This document shows positions 27,074-36,583 of a stretch of DNA of 64,000 nt, one piece after another. How positions within the stretch are numbered: the first letter of the stretch is position 1; every line of letters starts with the position of its first letter. The stretch comes from Luteimonas sp. S4-F44 (lineage in GTDB: Bacteria > Pseudomonadota > Gammaproteobacteria > Xanthomonadales > Xanthomonadaceae), in contig NZ_CP093340.1 in NCBI RefSeq assembly GCF_022637415.1, forward strand, positions 1,116,001 to 1,180,000, given 5' to 3'. The notes beneath the pieces are model-generated. The model ran no database searches, had not been told where the DNA came from, and saw nothing but the letters and a program-made list of their open reading frames with translations. The translations under genes were made by a program, and so were the position numbers.

Positions 27074-29179
27074 TTACCAGATCACCACCTGGCGCTCGCC
27101 GTCGCGCACCATCGGGTCGCCGGGCTTGCACTGGAACGCGGCTGCGAACGCCGGCAGGTTGGACGGCGCGCCGATCGCGCGGAACGACGACAGCGCGTGC
27201 TCGTCGGTCGCCAGCCGCTGGGTCAGCTGCTCGGGCGTGAAGTTGCGGCGCCACACCGTCGCCCAGCTCAGGAAGAAGCGCTGGTCGCGGGTCATGCCAT
27301 CGGTCATCGGGTCAGGCGTGCCGGCGGTGGCCTTCTTCATCGCGTCATAGGCCGTCGCCAGGCCGCCCAGGTCGGCGATGTTCTCGCCCAGCGTGTGGTT
27401 GCCATTGAGTGCGCGACCATCCGGCAGACGGTAGTCGTTGAACTGCTGGACGAGCTTGCCGGTCCGCGCCTTGAAGCCGGCGAAATCCGCCGGCGTCCAC
27501 CAGTCCTCCATGTTGCCGGTCGGCCCGAAGCGCGCGCCCTGGTCGTCGTAGCCGTGCGTCATCTCGTGGCCGATCACCGCACCGATGCCGCCGTAGTTCA
27601 TCTCGTCGGTGGCCTCGGGGTCGAAGAACGGCGGCTGCAGGATCGCCGCGGGGAACGTCAGCTGGTTGGCCAGCGGGTTATAGGACGCGTTGACCGTCTG
27701 CGGGCGCATGCCCCACTCGGACTTGTCGACCGGTTTGCCGATCTTGCCCAGATCCCACTTGTAGTTGAACTCGGTCGCCGCCAGCACGTTGCCCAGGTAG
27801 CTGTCGCGCGAGGTCGTCAGGCCGCTCCAGTCGCGCCACTTGTCGGGGTAGCCCACGCGCGGCTCGAACGTCTCCCACTTGGCCAGCGCCTTGCGCTTGG
27901 TCTCCGGGCTCATCCACTCCAGGTTCTCGATGCGCTGCTTGAGCGCGTCGCTGAGGTTGGCGATCAACGCCTCCATCTTGGCCTTGGACTCGGGCGGGAA
28001 CGCGACCTGCACGTACAGCTGGCCCATCGCGTGGCCGATCTCGTTGTCGACCGTGCCGAGCACGCGCTTCCAGCGCGGCTCGATTTCTTTCTGGCCGCCG
28101 AGCGTGCGGTCGTAGAACGCGAAGTGCTGCTGCACGAAGGCGTCCGACAGGTACGGCGAGGCGCCGTCGACGAGATGGAAGCGCAGGTACGCCTTCCACT
28201 GCTCGACCGGCACGTCGACCAGCATCTTGTCGACTTCCTGGTGGAACTCGGGCACCGACAGCGACAGGGTCTGCGGCACCGCGACGCCCTGCGATTCGAA
28301 GAACGTCGTCCACGGGAAGTTCGGCGTGAGCTTGTCGGCCTCGGCCACGGGGATCGGGTTGTAGTACAGCCCGACATCGCGCGAGAACGCCTCGCGGGAC
28401 TTGGAGACCTTGGCGATGCGGGTTTCGAACGCCATCACGTCCTTGGCTTGCGCCTGGGCCTGCTCGGCCGGCACGCCGGACAGTTCGAGCACCTTGGCGA
28501 TGTGGGCGACATAGGCCTCGCGAATGCCGGCCTTGTCGGCGGCGCTGTAATAGGTGGTGTCGGGCAGACCGAGGCCGCCCTGGCCGGTCGCGGCGATGTT
28601 GACCGAGGAGTCCTTGAAGTCCGGCATCGCGCCGATGCCCCACAAGAAGCCCTGGCCCTTGGCCGCGCTCGCGCGCAGCCACTGCGCGATCGACGCGCTG
28701 TCGGTCAGGCCATCGATCGCGGCCAGCTCATCGTGCAGCGGCGCCAGCCCTTGGGCCTCGATCGCGGCCTCGTCCATGCCGGTCGCCCAGAAATCGCCGA
28801 CCAGCTTCTCGATGCCGGTCGCGTCGCCGTGTTCGGCCGCCTGCTGCGCGAGCTGGTGCTGGACCGCGGTCGAGCGCTCGTCGAGCATTTCGAACGCGCC
28901 CCACGAACTGCGGTCGCCGGGGATCGGATTGGCCGCCAGCCACTTGCCGTTGACGTAGCCGCCGAAGTCGGCGCAGGCATTCTTGGTCGTGTCCAGATCG
29001 TCGATCAGGAAGCGGTTGTAGGGCGGCAGCGAGGCCTCGTCGAGGTGGAACGTCGGCGTTTGGGTCGTCTGCGGTGCGTCGGCGGCGGGGGCCGCGGCGT
29101 CCTGGCCGCCCGAGCAGGCGGACAGCGCGAGTACGACGGCGCCGGTCAGCAGCAGGCGCTTGGGAACGATGGCAATCAA
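27074..29179 (-). CDS. M13-family metallopeptidase, lipoprotein
   Basis: A 701-residue zinc endopeptidase of the neprilysin/PepO family that cuts oligopeptides in the periplasm or at the outer membrane. It has an intact VIGHEMTHGYDDQG zinc motif (HExxH) and GENIADLGG supplying the third ligand. YVNGKWLAANPIP, VGDFWATGMDEAAI and the C-terminal FQCKPGDPMVR are typical. A lipobox LSAC puts the lipidated Cys at residue 22. No ATG fits; TTG at 29177-29179, preceded by GGAGA, is the likely start and gives a proper lipoprotein signal. It is upstream of the degenerate paralogue and divergent from the ABC ATPase gene. Confidence 0.93.
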   Translation of the reverse strand: MIAIVPKRLLLTGAVVLALSACSGGQDAAAPAADAPQTTQTPTFHLDEASLPPYNRFLIDDLDTTKNACADFGGYVNGKWLAANPIPGDRSSWGAFEMLDERSTAVQHQLAQQAAEHGDATGIEKLVGDFWATGMDEAAIEAQGLAPLHDELAAIDGLTDSASIAQWLRASAAKGQGFLWGIGAMPDFKDSSVNIAATGQGGLGLPDTTYYSAADKAGIREAYVAHIAKVLELSGVPAEQAQAQAKDVMAFETRIAKVSKSREAFSRDVGLYYNPIPVAEADKLTPNFPWTTFFESQGVAVPQTLSLSVPEFHQEVDKMLVDVPVEQWKAYLRFHLVDGASPYLSDAFVQQHFAFYDRTLGGQKEIEPRWKRVLGTVDNEIGHAMGQLYVQVAFPPESKAKMEALIANLSDALKQRIENLEWMSPETKRKALAKWETFEPRVGYPDKWRDWSGLTTSRDSYLGNVLAATEFNYKWDLGKIGKPVDKSEWGMRPQTVNASYNPLANQLTFPAAILQPPFFDPEATDEMNYGGIGAVIGHEMTHGYDDQGARFGPTGNMEDWWTPADFAGFKARTGKLVQQFNDYRLPDGRALNGNHTLGENIADLGGLATAYDAMKKATAGTPDPMTDGMTRDQRFFLSWATVWRRNFTPEQLTQRLATDEHALSSFRAIGAPSNLPAFAAAFQCKPGDPMVRDGERQVVIW

Positions 29180-29394
29180 GACAGTCTCCGGGAGAGCGGC
29201 GCCGGACGGCGCCCTGTGAGCGCGCACTCTACGCCTGCCCCCGGGTGCCCGGGGGTGTCGAAGGTCATGCGGGCCCGGTCCGCCGCGGCCCGCCGCGGTA
29301 GGCGACCCGGATGGCAGGGTGACGTTCGACCCATGCGCACAGCGCGGTGCGGGCGCGACGATCGGCGCTGGCATGCCGATGGACTGGAACTGCG

Positions 29395-30306
29395 ATGCTC
29401 GCGATCGATGGCCTCACCAAGACCTATGCCAACGGCGTTCGCGCCCTTGACGGCGTGACCCTCGACATCCCGCGCGGCATGTTCGGACTGCTGGGCCCCA
29501 ACGGCGCCGGCAAGTCCTCGTTGATGCGGACATTGGCGACGCTGCAGTCGGCCGACGCCGGCAGCGTGACCCTGGTGGGCGAGGGCGGCACGATCGATGT
29601 CCTGCGCGACAAGGATGCAGTGCGCAGGCAGCTCGGCTATCTGCCGCAGGATTTCGGGGTCTATCCCAAGGTCAGCGCGCTCGACCTGCTGGAGCATTTC
29701 GCCGTGCTCAAGGGGCTGACCGAGCGTAAGGTCCGACGCGAGGTCGTCGACGGTCTGCTGCAGCAGGTAAACCTCTGGGAGGCGCGCAAGCGCAAGCTCG
29801 GGACTTATTCGGGCGGTATGCGCCAGCGCTTCGGCATCGCCCAGGCCTTGCTCGGCAATCCGCGGCTGGTGATCGTCGACGAGCCCACCGCCGGCCTCGA
29901 TCCGGAGGAGCGCAACCGGTTCTTGAACCTGCTGGCGGCGATCGGCGAGGACGTCGCGGTGATCCTCTCCACGCATATCGTCGAGGACGTGACCGATCTG
30001 TGTCCGACGATGGCGATCATGAACCGCGGCCAGGTGCTGCTGACCGGGCGCCCGACCGACGCGATCGCCGCGCTCTCGCAGCAAGTCTGGCGCAAGCAGG
30101 TCACCAAGGAGACGCTGGCCGGTTACGAGGCGGCCCACACCGTGCTGTCGACGCGCCTGGTCGCCGGCCAGCCGGTGATTCATGTGCACAGCGCCGAACG
30201 CCCGGATGCGGGCTTTGTGCAGATCGAACCGGATCTGGAGGATGTCTACTTCCAACGGCTGCGCCTGCAGGCCAGGCAGCAGGCCGTGTCCGCGCCGGCC
30301 GCCTGA
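29395..30306 (+). CDS. ABC transporter ATP-binding protein
   Basis: A 303-residue cytosolic ATPase. Walker A GPNGAGKSS, Q-loop YLPQDFGVYPK, signature TYSGGMRQRFGIAQALLG, Walker B RLVIVDEPTAGLDPEE and H-loop STHIVEDV are all intact. The C-terminal tail (about 230-303) is a regulatory or dimer extension. It lies 13 bp before a gene fusing the ABC-2 permease to an M1 peptidase, so the two form one transporter. The substrate is unknown. Confidence 0.94.
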   Translation: MLAIDGLTKTYANGVRALDGVTLDIPRGMFGLLGPNGAGKSSLMRTLATLQSADAGSVTLVGEGGTIDVLRDKDAVRRQLGYLPQDFGVYPKVSALDLLEHFAVLKGLTERKVRREVVDGLLQQVNLWEARKRKLGTYSGGMRQRFGIAQALLGNPRLVIVDEPTAGLDPEERNRFLNLLAAIGEDVAVILSTHIVEDVTDLCPTMAIMNRGQVLLTGRPTDAIAALSQQVWRKQVTKETLAGYEAAHTVLSTRLVAGQPVIHVHSAERPDAGFVQIEPDLEDVYFQRLRLQARQQAVSAPAA

Positions 30307-30319
30307 TCGGGAGCGCGAC

Positions 30320-33300
30320 ATGCTGATCGAATTCTTCCGCTTCGAGCTGCGTCAGCAGCTGCGTGCCCCGCTGCTGTGGTTCCTGGCTGTGCTGTTCGCG
30401 CTGCTGGGCTTCGGCGCCGCGTCCAGCGATGCCATCCAGATGGGCGAGGCGATCGGCAACGTGCACCGCAACGCGCCGGTGGTCATCGCGCAGATGTTTG
30501 GGGTGTTCACCCTGCTGACGATGCTGATTGTGCCGATCTTCGTCAGTACCGCGCTGCTGCGCGACTTCGAGCAGGGCACCGCCGACCTGCTGTTCGCAGG
30601 ACCGGTCCGGCGTCGCGACTACCTGCTCGGCCGTATCGCCGCGGCGATGCTGGCCAGCTTTGCGGTGTTCGTGATCATCGCCATCGGCCTGTTCGTCGCC
30701 CAGTTCATGCCGTGGATCGACCCAGTCCGATTGGGACCGGTGTCGCTGCGTCCCTATCTATGGGCGCTGGGTGTCATCGTGCTGCCGAACCTGCTGTTCG
30801 TCACTGCGCTGCTGTCGCTGTTGGCGGTGACCACCCGGTCGATCCTGTGGGTCTATATCGGCGTCCTCGCGTTCTTCGTGCTCTACGGCGTCAGTGCCAC
30901 ATTTCTTCAGGACATCGACAACGTCTGGCTGGCGACGCTGCTCGAGCCGCTGGGCGGCCGTGCGCTGTCGCGCACGGTGCGCTACTGGTCGGCCGAGGAG
31001 CGCAATACCGGCTTGCCGGCGCTGGGGGAGTACCTGTTGGCCAACAGGGCGTTGTGGATCTGCGTGGGGTTGGCGCTGTTCGTCGCGACCTTTGCGCTGT
31101 TTCGCACCGAGCGCACCGGGACCGGTCGCGGCGTGTGGCGGCGTCGGCGCACGCGCGTGGGCTCGCCGCCCGCGGCCACGGTCGTGCCGGCGCGTGCGCC
31201 GATCCGTGCACAGCCCACGTTCGGCAGGGCCACCTCGTGGACCCAGACCTGGCGGCAGGTGCGTTTCGACACCGCCGGGGTACTGCGCAGCGTCCCGTTC
31301 CTCGTGATGCTGCTGTTTGGCATCGTCAACTTCGTGCCGTCGGCGTTCTCGCAGCAATCGCTGTACGGCACGGGTGTCTATCCGACGACCTCGCAGTTGC
31401 TCGATGCATTGCGCGGCAGCTACAGCTTCCTGCTCCTGCTGGTGGTGATGTTCTATGCCGGCGAGTTGGTCTGGAAGGAGCGCGCGGCCAAGCTCGGCGA
31501 GGTCGTCGACGCGATGCCCGTCGCCAACCGCATTCCGCTGTTGGCCAAATGCTTGACCCTGCTGGTCGTGGTGGTGCTGTTCCAGGCGCTGGGCATGGTC
31601 ATGGCGATGGCGATCCAACTGGTCAAGGGCCAAGTCCAACTCGAACCGACGGTGTACCTGCAAGCGCTGGTGCTCGATTCCATTCCCTATATGGTGATGG
31701 GCGGGCTGGCGCTCGCCCTGCAGGTGTTCGCCAACAACAAGTTCATCGGCTATGGCCTGCTGGTCCTGGTGCTGGTCGCGCAGGCGGTGCTCGGCACGCT
31801 CGACTTCACCCACAATCTCTACATCATCGGCGGGTGGCCGAACGCGCCGTATTCGGACATGAACGGCTACGGCCACTTCCTGGTGGGCCAACTGGCGTTC
31901 CAGGGCTACTGGAGCCTGTTCGTCACCGCGCTGTTGTTGTTGGCCGCGTCGCTGTGGGTGCGCGGTCGTGACAACGGCCCGCGCCAGCGGCTGGCCGGCA
32001 TGCGCACGCAACTGCGGGGTGGCCTGGGTGTGGCGCTCGCGGTGACGCTGGTGGCGTTCGTCGGCTTGGGCGGGGTCCTGTACTGGAACACCAACATCCG
32101 CAACGACTTCGTTTCGCCCGACGGCCAGCTCGACCTGCGCGCACGCTACGAGCGCGAGTACAAGCGGTACGCGGCCTTGCCCCAGCCCCGGATCATCGCC
32201 AGCCGGTCCGATCTCGATCTGCACCCGGAGACGCAATCGATGAGCGGCGAACTCGTCTACACCGTGCGCAATCCACACCCCACGCCCATCCAGGACGTGC
32301 ATCTGGGCATGAGCGAGGACCGCGCGCTCGTCGAGGTCGATCTCGGTGGGCAGACCTTGCTCGAGCACGAGGTGCCGCTGGGGTACCGGATCTACCGCCT
32401 GGTGACGCCGCTGGCGCCGGGGGAACAGCGCGATTTCCGCTTCCGTCTGGACTTCCGCCCCACGGGCATCACCAACGATCAGGCGCAGACGGCGTTCGTC
32501 GAGAACGGCACGTTCTTCGACAGCGACCTGTTTCCCCAGTTTGGCTACAACGCGCGCCTGGAGATCGACGACCGCAACGAGCGCCGCAAGCGCGATCTCG
32601 GCGAGCCGCGCCGCATGCCCAAGCTCGAAGACGAAGCCGCGCGCGCAAACCCGTACATCGGCGACGACGCGGACTGGATCGATTTTTCGACCACCATCTG
32701 CACCGCGCCCGATCAGATCGCGCTGGCGCCGGGCTATCTGGAGCGCGAGTTCGAGCGCGACGGTCGCCGCTGCTTCCGCTATGCGATGGATCGGCCGATG
32801 CTGAATTTCTACGCGTTCCTGTCGGCGCGCTGGCAGGTTCGGAAGGCGACCTACCGCGACATCCCGATCGAGGTCTACTACGACCCCAAGCACCCGTTCA
32901 ATGTCGGCCGGATGATCGAAGCGGCGCAGAAGTCGCTGGCGTACTACGAGGAGAACTTCACCCCGTACCAGCATCGCCAACTGCGGATCATCGAGTTTCC
33001 CGGCTATGCCAGCTTCGCCCAGGCGTTCGCCAACACCGTGCCGTACTCCGAGTCGATCGGTTTCATCGCCGACCTGCGCGATGCCGACAAGGTCGACTAC
33101 GTGTTCTACGTCACCGCCCACGAGGTCGCCCATCAGTGGTGGGCGCATCAGGTGATCGGTGCGAACGTGCAGGGTGCGACGATGCTGTCCGAATCGCTGG
33201 CGCAGTACTCGGCCCTGATGGTGATGGAGCGCGAATACGGACGCGCCCGCATGCGTCAGTTCCTGAAGTACGAGCTGGACCGGTATCTGAGCGACCGGGG

Positions 33301-33904
33301 CGGTGAACGGATCGAGGAACTGCCGCTGTACCGAGTGGAGAACCAGCCGTACATCCACTATCGCAAGGGGTCGCTGGTGTTCTACCGGTTGCGCGAGGAA
33401 TTGGGCGAAGCGGCGCTCAACCGAGCGCTCAAACGATTCCTCCAGGACAAGGGCTATCAGCAGCCGCCGTACACCACCTCACGCGAGTTGCTGGACTACA
33501 TCCGCGCAGAAGCGCGTCCGGACCAGCAAGGTTTGATCACCGACCTGTTCGAGAAGATCGGCTTCTACGACAACCGGGTCGAGTCCGCGACGGCGAGACG
33601 GCGCGAGGACGGGCGCTTCGACGTCACTTTGAAGCTACATGCCGCCAAACGGTACGCGGACGGGACCGGACGCGAGACGGCAGGCACGATGGACGACTGG
33701 ATCGAGGTTGGCGTGTTCGCACGTGGTCCCTCCGGCAAGGAACGCGATGAGCAAGTGCTGTACCTGGAGCGGCATCACATCACCGATCCGGATCCGGAGA
33801 TCACCGTGACTGTCGATGCGGCGCCGTACGAAGCCGGTTTCGATCCCTACAACAAGTTGATCGACCGGGTCTCGTCGGACAACCGCAAACGCGTTGCGCT
33901 GTGA
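30320..33904 (+). CDS. ABC-2 permease fused to an M1-family aminopeptidase domain
   Basis: A 1,194-residue inner-membrane protein. Residues 1-620 hold two ABC-2-type membrane blocks: FRFELRQQLRAPLLWFLAVL and LLRDFEQGTADLLFAGPV near the N-terminus, and a second block after about residue 310 with VWKERAAKLGEVVDAMP. Another hydrophobic segment near residue 575 leads to an extracytoplasmic M1 gluzincin domain (about 620-1,194) with HEVAHQWW at 934-941 and the third ligand probably Glu958 in MLSESLAQY. The spacing is 19 residues rather than the classical 18, and the GxMEN exopeptidase motif is not recognisable. This permease-peptidase fusion is known in Xanthomonadales and other Proteobacteria but its substrate is not established. 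The ATPase partner is immediately upstream. Confidence 0.9.
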   Translation: MLIEFFRFELRQQLRAPLLWFLAVLFALLGFGAASSDAIQMGEAIGNVHRNAPVVIAQMFGVFTLLTMLIVPIFVSTALLRDFEQGTADLLFAGPVRRRDYLLGRIAAAMLASFAVFVIIAIGLFVAQFMPWIDPVRLGPVSLRPYLWALGVIVLPNLLFVTALLSLLAVTTRSILWVYIGVLAFFVLYGVSATFLQDIDNVWLATLLEPLGGRALSRTVRYWSAEERNTGLPALGEYLLANRALWICVGLALFVATFALFRTERTGTGRGVWRRRRTRVGSPPAATVVPARAPIRAQPTFGRATSWTQTWRQVRFDTAGVLRSVPFLVMLLFGIVNFVPSAFSQQSLYGTGVYPTTSQLLDALRGSYSFLLLLVVMFYAGELVWKERAAKLGEVVDAMPVANRIPLLAKCLTLLVVVVLFQALGMVMAMAIQLVKGQVQLEPTVYLQALVLDSIPYMVMGGLALALQVFANNKFIGYGLLVLVLVAQAVLGTLDFTHNLYIIGGWPNAPYSDMNGYGHFLVGQLAFQGYWSLFVTALLLLAASLWVRGRDNGPRQRLAGMRTQLRGGLGVALAVTLVAFVGLGGVLYWNTNIRNDFVSPDGQLDLRARYEREYKRYAALPQPRIIASRSDLDLHPETQSMSGELVYTVRNPHPTPIQDVHLGMSEDRALVEVDLGGQTLLEHEVPLGYRIYRLVTPLAPGEQRDFRFRLDFRPTGITNDQAQTAFVENGTFFDSDLFPQFGYNARLEIDDRNERRKRDLGEPRRMPKLEDEAARANPYIGDDADWIDFSTTICTAPDQIALAPGYLEREFERDGRRCFRYAMDRPMLNFYAFLSARWQVRKATYRDIPIEVYYDPKHPFNVGRMIEAAQKSLAYYEENFTPYQHRQLRIIEFPGYASFAQAFANTVPYSESIGFIADLRDADKVDYVFYVTAHEVAHQWWAHQVIGANVQGATMLSESLAQYSALMVMEREYGRARMRQFLKYELDRYLSDRGGERIEELPLYRVENQPYIHYRKGSLVFYRLREELGEAALNRALKRFLQDKGYQQPPYTTSRELLDYIRAEARPDQQGLITDLFEKIGFYDNRVESATARRREDGRFDVTLKLHAAKRYADGTGRETAGTMDDWIEVGVFARGPSGKERDEQVLYLERHHITDPDPEITVTVDAAPYEAGFDPYNKLIDRVSSDNRKRVAL

Positions 33905-33982
33905 TCGTCCGCTGCGTTGTCGGCGCATCCGGTCGTCCCGGCGGCCGGCAATCGCCGTGCCATGGGTCCGAAGCGCCCGAGG

Positions 33983-35842
33983 TCAGTCCCGTCCGGGCGG
34001 TGCGTCCGCCGGATCGACCGTCGCCCCGGCGTTCAACGACCGGCCCTCGCGCCGCGGCCGGGTGAACGGCACGGGCTTGGGGCCCGGCGCGTCGGTGTTC
34101 TTGATCAGCAGCGGGATGCCGGCGCGGGTGTCGTTGCTCGCGGTTTCCAGATCGAAGCGTTCGGCGTCGAGGCGGCGCACCTGGGCGGCGATCGCATCGG
34201 CTTCGTCGTCGTCGACCCCGAGTGCGCGCAGCGCGGCGGCGCCGAACAGCACCGCCGATTCGAAGGTCTCGCGCACCTGCACGTCGACGCCGGCATTGAC
34301 CAGCTTCAGCGCATGCTCGCGGTCGTAGGCGCGGACCAGCAACCGGGCCTGGGCAAATTCGTGGGTGACCAGTTCGACGATGCGGTCGGCGGCATGGCGA
34401 TCGTCGACGCAGACCGCGATCGCGCGGGCACTGTGCGCGCCCGAGGCGTGCAGCACGTCGAGCCGGGTGCCGTCGCCGTAGTAGACCTTGAAGCCGAATT
34501 CGGCGGCGCTCTGGATCATCTCGATGTCGGTGTCGATGATGGTCACGTCGACGTCCCGGGCCAGCAGCGACTGGCTCATGACCTGGCCGAAGCGGCCGAA
34601 GCCGATGATCAGTACGCTGCCGGTCTGGTCGGCGACGGCCTCCACGCCCTCGAGCGATGGCCGGTCGCGCCGGGAGGTCCAGCGTCCGGTTGCCAGCACA
34701 ACCAGCGGCGTGAGCGCCATCGACAGCACGACGACGGCGGTGAGTGTGGCACTGACCCGGGCCTGGATCAGGCCGCTCGCGGCCGCGGCGGCGAACAGCA
34801 CGAACGCGAACTCGCCGCCCTGGGCCATCAGCACCGCGCGTTCGAGCGCTTCGCGATGACCGCTGCGGGTGACCCGTGCGACGACGTAGATGCACAGCGC
34901 CTTGGTCGCCATCAGCGCCAGCACCGCCGAGACGATCAGCGGCCAGTCCTCGACCACCACCGCCACGTCCAGCGCCATGCCCACGCCGAGGAAGAACAGG
35001 CCCAACAGCAGGCCGCGGAACGGCTCGATGTCGGCCTCGATCTGGTGCCGGAATGCGGATTCGGACAGCAGCACGCCGGCCAGGAACGCGCCCATCGCCA
35101 TCGACAGCCCGCCCAACTGCATCAGCAGGGCGGCGCCGAGCACCACCAGCAGCGCGGCGGCGGTCATCACCTCGCGCGCGCGGGCGGCGGCGAGGATCCG
35201 GAACAGGGGATTGAGCAGGTAGATGCCCGCCACGACCAGCGCGGCCAGCGAGCCGATGCCGATCGCGATCGCCATCCAGCGCGACGGGGCGTCGGCCGCG
35301 GCCTCCGGCGTCGGCGACAGGAACGCGATCGAGGCCAGCAGCGGCACGATCAGCAGGTCTTCGAACAGCAGCACCGAGACGATCTTGCGGCCGTGCGGCA
35401 AGGCGATCTCACCGCGCTCCGACAACAGTTGCATGACCACCGCAGTTGACGTCATCACGAAGCCGGCAGCGCCGACGAAGGCCACCGGCCAGGGGAAGCC
35501 GAAGGCGTAGGCCACCAGGGTCAATGCCGTGGTCGCGAGCAGGATCTGCAAGGCGCCCAGTCCGAAGATCTGCCGGCGCAGCGCCCACAGATGCGAGGGC
35601 CGCATTTCCAGGCCGATCACGAACAGGAACATCACCACGCCCAGCTCGGCCACATGCAGGATCGCCTGGGGATCGGAGAACCAGCCCAGGCCGAACGGAC
35701 CGATCGCCAGACCCGCGGCGAGATAGCCGAGCACCGAGCCCAGCCGGAAGCGGCGAAACAGCGGGACCGCGACCACCGCCGCGCCCAGCAACGCGACCAG
35801 TTGCACCAACTGGCCGGTGGTGTCGTGGGCGTCGGCGGCCAT
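33983..35842 (-). CDS. CPA2 monovalent cation:proton antiporter (KefB/KefC type)
   Basis: A 619-residue inner-membrane exchanger. Residues 1-385 contain about 12 hydrophobic segments with LGYLAAGLAIGPFGLG, VVMFLFVIGLEMRP and LLFEDLLIVPLL. A RCK/TrkA-N domain follows (about 410-530) with LIIGFGRFGQVMSQSLLARD, a Rossmann nucleotide-binding glycine motif. KefB/KefC proteins export potassium in exchange for protons and respond to glutathione adducts; whether this one is glutathione-gated is unknown. The C-terminal tail is disordered and Pro/Arg-rich. It follows the DoxX-family gene by 3 bp, an operon. Confidence 0.93.
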   Translation of the reverse strand: MAADAHDTTGQLVQLVALLGAAVVAVPLFRRFRLGSVLGYLAAGLAIGPFGLGWFSDPQAILHVAELGVVMFLFVIGLEMRPSHLWALRRQIFGLGALQILLATTALTLVAYAFGFPWPVAFVGAAGFVMTSTAVVMQLLSERGEIALPHGRKIVSVLLFEDLLIVPLLASIAFLSPTPEAAADAPSRWMAIAIGIGSLAALVVAGIYLLNPLFRILAAARAREVMTAAALLVVLGAALLMQLGGLSMAMGAFLAGVLLSESAFRHQIEADIEPFRGLLLGLFFLGVGMALDVAVVVEDWPLIVSAVLALMATKALCIYVVARVTRSGHREALERAVLMAQGGEFAFVLFAAAAASGLIQARVSATLTAVVVLSMALTPLVVLATGRWTSRRDRPSLEGVEAVADQTGSVLIIGFGRFGQVMSQSLLARDVDVTIIDTDIEMIQSAAEFGFKVYYGDGTRLDVLHASGAHSARAIAVCVDDRHAADRIVELVTHEFAQARLLVRAYDREHALKLVNAGVDVQVRETFESAVLFGAAALRALGVDDDEADAIAAQVRRLDAERFDLETASNDTRAGIPLLIKNTDAPGPKPVPFTRPRREGRSLNAGATVDPADAPPGRD

Positions 35843-35845
35843 CGG

Positions 35846-36208
35846 TCAGCGCCTCGGGGCCATGGCCGAGAGCAACAAAAAGCCCCCGGCCAGTCCCAGT
35901 TGCTGCAGGAACTGCAGTATCTGGCCGGTGCGGGCCGAGGCGCGGACGGCCCAGAACGGATGCGAGAGCACGGCATCGATGAGCACCAGCGCCATGGCCG
36001 CCAGCGCGGTCCAGCGCAACTGCCAGCCGGCGACGATCAGCACCCCCACCAGCAACTGCGCGAGGCTGAAGGCCAACGTCGTGTCGGAGGTCGGCACGCC
36101 GCGCAGCGCCGCCCACAGGCGCTGCGCGCCGGCGACGACGAGGGCCGCGGCCAGCAGCCAGCGACCGAGCGTGATCGCGCCGCCGTGAGCGCCGGAACCA
36201 GAAGCCAT
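35846..36208 (-). CDS. DoxX-family membrane protein
   Basis: A 120-residue protein with four hydrophobic segments. It shows the DoxX pattern LGRWLLAAALVVAGAQRLW at the start, LVGVLIVAGWQLRW in the middle, and HPFWAV then LAGGFLLL at the end. Its function is unknown; relatives are linked to redox and respiratory membranes. ATG 36206-36208 is preceded by GGAG at a seven-base spacing, preferred over ATG 36247. It is the first gene of a two-gene operon with the antiporter. Confidence 0.8.
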   Translation of the reverse strand: MASGSGAHGGAITLGRWLLAAALVVAGAQRLWAALRGVPTSDTTLAFSLAQLLVGVLIVAGWQLRWTALAAMALVLIDAVLSHPFWAVRASARTGQILQFLQQLGLAGGFLLLSAMAPRR

Positions 36209-36583
36209 CGGGAACTCCGTGAACGGGAACCCGACGGAGCGTGCCATATGCGCTGCGCAACGCACAGACCCGACCGGCGGCGATGGCGCCGCGGGCCGTG
36301 GTGCCCTAGAATGGCCGGGTCCTGCAGCGCGGTCGCCCACCCAAGGTCCTCGGACCCGGTCACGATCCTGGTATGCCGTCGGCGTTTCGCGCCGTTCTCG
36401 GTCCTTATCCCGCACGTCTTTCGTCGCGCAGACACGGTGCCCGGGCGTTCCCGGTGCCGTCACATCGGATCTCGCAGCGCGGTTTACGGATAGCTCCGGG
36501 GTCCATCGCCATCGTCACGGCCATCGGCTGTCGCCCGCACGCGTGGGCCGCCGGGACGTGGACTGGCCCACAGGAGTCCATGC
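36209..36583 (+). promoter_or_regulatory. Long leader region upstream of rhlE
   Basis: This 375-bp gap is the only gene-free stretch over 300 bp. It holds a TAGAAT -10-like box at 36307-36312 on the plus strand, leaving an mRNA leader of about 265 nt before the RhlE start. A short hairpin (CCGGG-CGTT-CCCGG) sits near 36440. RNA helicase genes often carry long, cold- or self-regulated leaders, so regulation in this leader is plausible but not shown. No convincing gene was seen. Confidence 0.4.

Noticed and set aside
30758..33358. An 866-codon antisense open frame over the permease/M1 gene
   Set aside because: Codon-usage shadow of a well supported gene; no domain.
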